DNA of 64,000 nt. Origin: Streptomyces sp. NBC_01314 (GTDB lineage: Bacteria; Actinomycetota; Actinomycetes; Streptomycetales; Streptomycetaceae). The DNA lies in the NCBI RefSeq assembly GCF_041435215.1, contig NZ_CP108394.1, positions 7,502,001 to 7,566,000 on the forward strand. Direction: 5' to 3'. Within the stretch, counting starts at the first letter, position 1. Every line of letters begins with the position of its first letter. The position numbers and the translations under genes were made by a program. The notes under the pieces are model-generated. The model had not been told where the DNA came from. It ran no database searches and worked only from the letters and a program-made list of their open reading frames with translations. Below, one piece after another: positions 59,021 to 64,000 of this stretch.

Positions 59021-59974
59021 ATGAGCGTTCGTAGCCAGTCATCCGAGCCGTCGGCCGAGGCCGCCCACCGTGCCGGCTTCGCCTGCTTCGTGGGCCGCCC
59101 CAACGCGGGCAAGTCCACCCTCACGAACGCTCTGGTCGGCCAGAAGGTGGCGATCACGGCGGATCAGCCGCAGACGACGCGGCACACGGTCCGGGGCATC
59201 GTGCACCGCCCGGAGGCCCAGCTGATCCTGGTCGACACCCCGGGGCTGCACAAGCCGCGCACGCTGCTGGGCCAGCGCCTGAACGACATCGTGCGCACCA
59301 CGTGGGCCGAGGTCGACGTGATCGGCTTCTGCCTTCCCGCGAACGAGAAGCTCGGCCCCGGTGACCGTTTCATCGCGAAGGAACTGGCGTCCATCAAGAA
59401 GACGCCGAAGATCGCGATCGTCACGAAGACCGACCTCGTCGAGAGCAAGCAGCTCGCCGAACAGCTGATCGCCATCGACCAGCTCGGCAAGGAGCTGGGC
59501 TTCGAGTGGGCCGAGATCGTGCCCGTCTCGGCGGTCGCCGACAAGCAGGTGGACCTGCTGGCCGATCTGCTGGTCCCGCTGCTGCCGGAGGGTCCCGCCC
59601 TCTACCCCGAGGGCGACCTCACCGACGAGCCCGAGCAGGTCATGATCGCCGAGCTGATCCGCGAGGCGGCCCTGGAGGGGGTCCGCGACGAACTGCCGCA
59701 CTCCATCGCCGTCGTCGTCGAGGAGATGCTGCCCCGCGAGGACCGCCCCGCCGACCGGCCCCTCCTCGACATCCACGCCTTCCTCTACATCGAGCGCCCC
59801 AGCCAGAAGGGCATCGTCATCGGCCCCAAGGGCAAGCGCCTGAAGGAGGTCGGCATCAAGTCCCGCAAGCAGATCGAGGCCCTCCTCGGCACACCCGTCT
59901 TCCTCGACCTGCATGTGAAGGTGGCGAAGGACTGGCAGCGGGACCCCCGGCAGCTGCGGAAGCTGGGGTTCTGA
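59021..59974 (+). CDS. era: GTPase Era
   Basis: A 317-residue GTPase for 16S maturation and 30S assembly. G1 FVGRPNAGKSTLTNALVG, G2 region QTTRHTVRG, G3 LVDTPGLH, G4 VTKTDL, then the C-terminal KH domain with IVIGPKGKRLKEVG. ATG 59021 is chosen for the leaderless -10 and because the upstream frame is amtB remnant DNA. It normally closes the phoH-ybeY-cdd-era cluster; here 5 kb of other genes separate it from the rest. Confidence 0.97.
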   Translation: MSVRSQSSEPSAEAAHRAGFACFVGRPNAGKSTLTNALVGQKVAITADQPQTTRHTVRGIVHRPEAQLILVDTPGLHKPRTLLGQRLNDIVRTTWAEVDVIGFCLPANEKLGPGDRFIAKELASIKKTPKIAIVTKTDLVESKQLAEQLIAIDQLGKELGFEWAEIVPVSAVADKQVDLLADLLVPLLPEGPALYPEGDLTDEPEQVMIAELIREAALEGVRDELPHSIAVVVEEMLPREDRPADRPLLDIHAFLYIERPSQKGIVIGPKGKRLKEVGIKSRKQIEALLGTPVFLDLHVKVAKDWQRDPRQLRKLGF

Positions 59975-60073
59975 CCGTTCGACCGTCGGCCGGGCACGAC
60001 TGTCCCTTCCACGGGGCACCTCTGTCCGGTTAAAGGGTCGCCCCCTGTGGTCAAATTTGATTAGGGTGGAGGG

Positions 60074-60187
60074 ATGGGCGAGAAGACGATTCCGATCCTT
60101 CCGTGTCAGACCCTCCCACCCCTCCTCGACTTCTATGTGGCCCTCGGCTTCGAGGTCGCCTTCCAGCAGCGCAGCCCCAATCCGTAG
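60074..60187 (+). pseudogene. Truncated VOC-family gene
   Basis: ATG 60074 with GGAGG in front opens a 37-codon frame, MGEKTIPILPCQTLPPLLDF ..., ending SPNP-stop. The sequence matches the first ~37 residues of glyoxalase/bleomycin-resistance-like proteins, which continue Tyr-Ala after SPNP; here the codon is TAG. Nothing after it resembles the rest of the domain, so it is a 3'-deleted remnant that kept its promoter and ribosome site. Confidence 0.65.
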
Positions 60188-60230
60188 GTACGACTGGAGG
60201 ACCTTCGGGACCGGGGTCCGGCGTGAAAGA

Positions 60231-60266
60231 GCCGCCGCCCCGGAGTCGGTTCTCCGGGGCGGCGGC
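60231..60266 (-). terminator. Terminator of arginine deiminase gene
   Basis: A perfect 15-bp stem, GCCGCCGCCCCGGAG with CTCCGGGGCGGCGGC, loop TCGGTT, lies 35 nt past the minus-strand stop codon. Confidence 0.8.
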
Positions 60267-60301
60267 GGGGACGATCGGGTCCGGTCAGGCGACGGCCGGT
60301 G

Positions 60302-62299
60302 TCAGCGCGTCCACCAGGCCGCCGACGTGTTCCTCAGGGTGTTGGTGCCGCAGTGGATCTCGCCCATGCCGAGGTGGTACGTCTCCCAGTCGTCGAGGTA
60401 CGAGACCTTCATGCCGGCGCCGGTGTACGCGGCCGTGACGGCCTCGGTGAAGATGTCCTCGCCGCCGATGACGGGACCCCACTGGCGCGGCGCGAGGTAG
60501 TGAGTGCGGCTGAGGACGATGCCGTTGACGGCTCCGGGGACGTACGCGCTGGTCATGACCGGGGGAGCGGGTGCCGCCGGGGAGGCGGCCCCCTGGCTCT
60601 CCCTGGGCTTCGATCCGTCGTCCGTCGTCGTGTCGTCCAGCCGCCGCTGCTGGCCGTAGTCCCGTGCCACCTCCGGGAGTTCGGCGCCGGCGCCGAGGCG
60701 GGTCAGTCGGGGGAGGCGGATCTTCTCGTCGCCGCCCGACTGTGACTCGCCCACCATCTCCCTGCCCTGGGTGTAGAGCGCCGGGACGCGGACGATCTCG
60801 GCGTCCGTGACGCCCGTCTCGCGCTTGAGCACCGCGAGGTTGGCCTCGATCCGGCGGGTGGCGAGGTTGTTGTCGGAGACCAGGTGCTTGGAGGCGAGGG
60901 CCTCGGAGATGCTCTCCCAGGGGACGTTCGGGAGGGAGAACATCGACGTCGAGCCGTGGCCGGCGGCCTTCGCGTCACGCAGGAGCTTGAGCCCCGCCTC
61001 GGGGTCGGCGATCGCGATCTTCCAGCCGCGCGGCGTGTCGGCGGGCAGGAACTGCACGAACTCGTCGACGTGGCCGACGTGCAGCCAGGAGGTGTCCAGG
61101 AACAGCGGGTCCTGCAGCCCCTGCGACTTCAGGAACGTCCGCATCACCTTGGCCGGCTTGGAGCCGGTGTCCGGGCGCTGGCCCATGATGATCCGGCCCG
61201 CAGGGAACGAGCGGTCGCCCTGCGCGTACGGCGGAATCGTCTCCAGGTTGCCCATGGAGTTGAGCGTCCACTCCTCCGATTCCCGGGCGCCGGTCACCTG
61301 CACGGCACCGATGTTCGGGCCGCGCATCTTCTCGAACAGCTCCCGGCCCGACTCCCGGTCCAGCTGGGCGGAGCGCAGCATCACCCGCATGGACTGCCGG
61401 CGGCCGTCCGTGCCGGTCATGCTGACGTACGCGGGTTCGACGAAGTCCTGCGCCCAGATGTCCCCGTACTTGGTGAAGTTCACCGTCGGCTTGGTGATGC
61501 CGGCGTCCCGGGCGGCCTTGTCCAGGCCCTCGCGGAAGGCGCGGTTGAGCTTGCCGTAGTTTCCGCCGGAGATCTTGGTGACCAGCAACTGCTGGGCGTT
61601 CTGCAGGTGGTGGTGGGTGAGGAGCGGGGCGACGCGCAGGGTGACCGAGTCGGCGGAGGTGCCCGCGGAGGACTTCACGGTCAGTCGGACGCGGGCCGTC
61701 CCGTCCCACTTCGCGGCGTCCCGGATCACGTCCCGGGCCTCGACGCCGAACTCCACGCCCGCGCGCAACTCGGCCCGTGACAGCCGGGTCTTGGCCGTGA
61801 CCGGCTCCCACTTCTTGCCCCGCTTCACGAACACACGGGTCTGCTTCGCGCCCGCCGTGACCTTCACGCTGCCCTGCGCCCCGGCCGGCACGCTCCGCAT
61901 CGGCACGGACCGCACGCGGGCGAGGTCGGCGACGTCGGCGGTGCCGTTCACCTTGGAGTCGGAGGCGTCGTTGCAGGCGGCCAGTTGGGTGTCCGTGAGG
62001 GGCTTGCCCTTCGGGCCCGTGGCCGGGCAACGGCGGCTGTCGTCGTCGATGTTGGGCAGCATCAGCGCGCCCCGGGCCACGGTCCAGCCGTTCTCGCCGG
62101 CCGTGTCCGTCGTGCCCGTGATGTCGACCTGTCCGTCCCGGTTCGTGTCCACCCGCAGATCGGTCGGGGGCGGCCCGGCGGCGAACGCGACGGGGGCGGC
62201 GAGGGAGGGGGCCGCGAGCAGGGTGCCGGACACGGCGAGCACGGCTATCGCTCGCCGTGCGGGGCGGGTTCGGGAGGGTCTGGCTGAACGCGGGGGCAC
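60302..62299 (-). CDS. Secreted protein-arginine deiminase (vertebrate PAD type)
   Basis: 665 residues. A signal peptide with a twin arginine (RPARRAIAVLAVSGTLLAAP) is followed by a Ca-loop-like DTNRDGQVDITGT, a beta-rich domain (about 110-230) and the alpha/beta-propeller catalytic domain. Catalytic residues correspond to PAD: Asp285 (DIWAQDFVE), His410 and Asp412 (GHVDEF) and Cys650 (GEIHCGTNTLR). PADs convert peptidyl arginine to citrulline with Ca2+; this is unlike bacterial ADI or P. gingivalis PPAD. GTG 62299 is selected for AAGGGA about 5-6 nt upstream and the signal peptide that follows. Single gene with its own terminator. Confidence 0.88.
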   Translation of the reverse strand: MPPRSARPSRTRPARRAIAVLAVSGTLLAAPSLAAPVAFAAGPPPTDLRVDTNRDGQVDITGTTDTAGENGWTVARGALMLPNIDDDSRRCPATGPKGKPLTDTQLAACNDASDSKVNGTADVADLARVRSVPMRSVPAGAQGSVKVTAGAKQTRVFVKRGKKWEPVTAKTRLSRAELRAGVEFGVEARDVIRDAAKWDGTARVRLTVKSSAGTSADSVTLRVAPLLTHHHLQNAQQLLVTKISGGNYGKLNRAFREGLDKAARDAGITKPTVNFTKYGDIWAQDFVEPAYVSMTGTDGRRQSMRVMLRSAQLDRESGRELFEKMRGPNIGAVQVTGARESEEWTLNSMGNLETIPPYAQGDRSFPAGRIIMGQRPDTGSKPAKVMRTFLKSQGLQDPLFLDTSWLHVGHVDEFVQFLPADTPRGWKIAIADPEAGLKLLRDAKAAGHGSTSMFSLPNVPWESISEALASKHLVSDNNLATRRIEANLAVLKRETGVTDAEIVRVPALYTQGREMVGESQSGGDEKIRLPRLTRLGAGAELPEVARDYGQQRRLDDTTTDDGSKPRESQGAASPAAPAPPVMTSAYVPGAVNGIVLSRTHYLAPRQWGPVIGGEDIFTEAVTAAYTGAGMKVSYLDDWETYHLGMGEIHCGTNTLRNTSAAWWTR

Positions 62300-62419
62300 G
62301 GGTGTCCCTTCAGTGGTGAGGGTGGTCAGCACTGAAGACGGGTGACGGGGAGGAATCGTTGCCTGTGAAGTTGCTGTGGTTCGGCCCGGTGTCCGCGATC
62401 TGCGGGGCGGAATCGCCCC

Positions 62420-62440
62420 CGCGCAGTTCCCCGCGCCCCT
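62420..62440. repeat. REP-motif half element
   Basis: GCGCAGTTCCCCGCGCCCCT at 62421-62440 repeats one arm of the palindrome at 43950-43968, directly next to the GH1 terminator. Confidence 0.7.
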
Positions 62441-62469
62441 GAAGAGCACGGGCTGCGCCCGTGCTCTTC
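62441..62469 (-). terminator. Terminator of beta-glucosidase gene
   Basis: A perfect 12-bp stem, GAAGAGCACGGG with CCCGTGCTCTTC, loop CTGCG, lies 34 nt past the stop codon. Confidence 0.85.
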
Positions 62470-62503
62470 GGCCCGCCGGACCCGCACCCGACGACCGGCT
62501 CGG

Positions 62504-63829
62504 TCACTTCCCGTTCTGCGCCCGCAGTACCTCCTGGTACCAGCCGTACGACGCCTTCGGGGTCCGCTTCAGCGTTTCGAAGTCCACGTGGACCAGGCCG
62601 AACCGCCGCGCGTACCCCTCCGCCCACTCGAAGTTGTCCAGCAGGGACCACACGAAGTAGCCACGCACGTCGACGCCTGCCTCGGCGGCCTTGTGCAGGG
62701 CACGGACGTGGCCGTCGAGGTAGGCGATGCGCTGCTGGTCGTCGACGCCCTCGTAGGAGCAGCCGTTCTCGGTGATGACGACGGGGGGCAGACGGTCGCC
62801 GTAGCGGTCGCGGAAGGTGGTGAGGAGTTCGGTCAGGCCCTCGGGGACGACCGGCCAGCCGAAGTCGGTGGTCGGGACGTTCTCGATCTGCTTGACGGTG
62901 AAGGGGAGTTCGGCCGGGATCGTGACGCCGCCGAACTCGATGTCCGCGCCCTCGGGGGCGGCCACCCGGGTCGGCGCGTAGTAGTTGACGCCGTACCAGT
63001 CGAGCGGCTCCGAGATGATCTTCAGGTCGGAACCGATGTCGGTTCCCGGCATCAACTCGCCGATGCCCTCCGGGTACTCGCCGAGCAGGACCGGCTCCGC
63101 GAACAGGCGGTTCAGGAGGAGGTCGTAGAAGCCGGCCGCCTCGACGTCCGCCTGCTCCTGCGACGCGGCCCACGTGGGGCCGTGCGAGTTGGCGATGCCG
63201 ACATCGGTGACTCCGGCCGCGCGCAGGGCCCGTACGGCCAGGCCGTGGCCCAGCAGCTGGTGGTGGGCGGCCGGGAGCGCGTCGAACATCAGCTGCTTGC
63301 CCGGCGCGTGGGTGCCGAGGGCGTGGCCCAGCAGGGTGTGTTCGGCGGGTTCGTTGATGGTGATCCACTTGGTGACGCGGTCGCCGAGGCGGGCGGCCAC
63401 GACGGCGACGTACTCGGCGAACCGCTCGGCGGTGTCCCGGTTCAGCCAGCCGCCCGCTTCCTCCAGCGACGACGGCAGATCCCAGTGGAAGAGAGTCGGG
63501 ACGGGGCGTACGCCCGCGCCCGCCAGCTCGTCCACCAGGCGGTCGTAGAAGTCGAGCCCGCCGGGGGTGTTCACCCGGGGCCAGGAGATCGAGAAGCGGT
63601 ACGCTCCCACGCCCAGGTCGCGCAGGAGGGCCACGTCCTCGGGGTAGCGGTGGAAGTGGTCGCAGGCCACCGCCGCCGTCGAGCCGTCCTTGATGTGCCC
63701 CGTCCCGGCGGTGAAGGCGTCCCACACGGACGGCTCGCGCTCGCCCGCGGCCCCCTCGATCTGATGCGCGGAGGTCGAGACGCCCCACAGGAAGTCTGCC
63801 GGGAACTGGGGTATCGGGTTCGTCGCCAT
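62504..63829 (-). CDS. GH1 beta-glucosidase
   Basis: A 441-residue family 1 glycoside hydrolase, cytoplasmic (no signal). N-terminal FLWGVSTSAHQIEG, acid/base Glu160 in TINEP, nucleophile Glu354 in VVITENGCSYEGV and the C-terminal WSLLDNFEWAEGYARRFGL aglycone loop. It cleaves beta-glucosides such as cellobiose by a retaining mechanism. ATG 63829 starts directly before the family signature; the longer frame from 63865 adds residues without homology. No transporter or LacI regulator is in view, although such genes often lie upstream, beyond the window edge. Confidence 0.95.
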   Translation of the reverse strand: MATNPIPQFPADFLWGVSTSAHQIEGAAGEREPSVWDAFTAGTGHIKDGSTAAVACDHFHRYPEDVALLRDLGVGAYRFSISWPRVNTPGGLDFYDRLVDELAGAGVRPVPTLFHWDLPSSLEEAGGWLNRDTAERFAEYVAVVAARLGDRVTKWITINEPAEHTLLGHALGTHAPGKQLMFDALPAAHHQLLGHGLAVRALRAAGVTDVGIANSHGPTWAASQEQADVEAAGFYDLLLNRLFAEPVLLGEYPEGIGELMPGTDIGSDLKIISEPLDWYGVNYYAPTRVAAPEGADIEFGGVTIPAELPFTVKQIENVPTTDFGWPVVPEGLTELLTTFRDRYGDRLPPVVITENGCSYEGVDDQQRIAYLDGHVRALHKAAEAGVDVRGYFVWSLLDNFEWAEGYARRFGLVHVDFETLKRTPKASYGWYQEVLRAQNGK

Positions 63830-63917
63830 GGGCGGATCATCCGTAGCACCGGGAACGGAAGTCAACGTCCGAGGGTGAAGTGCCCGTTACGCGCCCTCCA
63901 CGCGGCTGAAGGGGCCC

Positions 63918-64000
63918 TCACGCCCCCTCCTTGAGCACCCTTCTGATCAGTTCCCGCTGCTCCTCCGCCAGCCGGGGATCCGTGCAGTACGCCGTCCTCC
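63918..64000 (-). CDS. 3' end of a minus-strand gene cut by the window
   Basis: One minus frame is open from the right edge and ends with RTAYCTDPRLAEEQRELIRR and VLKEGA before TGA at 63918-63920. It has Streptomyces-like codon use and a helical C terminus. Too short to identify; it lies 88 bp upstream of the GH1 start on the same strand and could be in its operon. Confidence 0.4.
   Translation of the reverse strand, partial: RTAYCTDPRLAEEQRELIRRVLKEGA

Noticed and set aside
58771..59157. 128-residue minus ORF overlapping the era start
   Set aside because: Only its second half is amtB-like; the first half is antisense to era, so it is part of the amtB remnant and not a gene.

Overview
The window is chromosomal DNA of a Streptomyces (high-GC actinomycete). 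Evidence: very high GC with strong third-position bias, frequent GTG starts, a CIRCE-controlled hrcA-dnaJ pair, ComEA/ComEC and HolA next to rpsT and lepA, many Streptomyces-type intergenic palindromes, and about a dozen genes whose -10 hexamer sits 6-7 nt before the start codon (leaderless mRNAs). Nearly everything is housekeeping or conserved accessory DNA. There is no biosynthetic cluster, prophage or CRISPR array.

Layout. 1-2.7 kb: end of an LCP/LytR_C protein, rsfS and a histidine phosphatase. 2.7-3.9 kb: two identical tRNA-Ala(GGC) genes bracket two tiny zinc-ribbon genes. 4-7 kb (minus): a NuoF-like flavoprotein fused to a ferredoxin, coupled to a bis-heme ferric-reductase-type membrane protein. 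7.3-10.3 kb: leuS behind a leucine leader peptide and terminator (attenuator). 10.6-18.7 kb: a membrane coiled-coil protein, DegV, comEA-comEC, an arylamine N-acetyltransferase, a small acidic protein and holA. 19.1-23.7 kb: rpsT (minus), lepA and an acyl-CoA synthetase.

23.8-31.1 kb is a signalling block: a response regulator without DNA-binding domain, a soluble hybrid kinase with seven HAMP modules (exact 276-bp DNA repeats), and a divergent HATPase-GAF-PP2C phosphatase. 31.3-37.3 kb: hemW, a Uma2 nuclease, DUF3097, an MBL hydrolase, CIRCE, hrcA and dnaJ. 37.5-43.9 kb: a nitronate monooxygenase, rsmE, a VOC protein, a lipoprotein and a tricorn-type protease. 44.1-50.1 kb: HIT protein, RNase Z, adenine/adenosine deaminase, PfkB kinase, glucarate dehydratase and a divergent IclR regulator.

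50.3-60 kb carries the conserved phoH-ybeY-cdd-era neighbourhood, much altered. The cytidine deaminase has lost its zinc and catalytic residues. Unrelated genes (a beta-helix membrane protein, a secreted protein, glnB) and a decayed amtB fragment have accumulated before era. The amtB remnant is interrupted by a 1.5-kb IS605/IS1341-type element. Its tnpB is itself frameshifted by a small palindrome, and the sequence abutting its right end would guide TnpB/omega-RNA back to the empty site. 60-64 kb: a truncated VOC remnant, a secreted vertebrate-type protein-arginine deiminase, a GH1 beta-glucosidase and the 3' end of another minus-strand gene.
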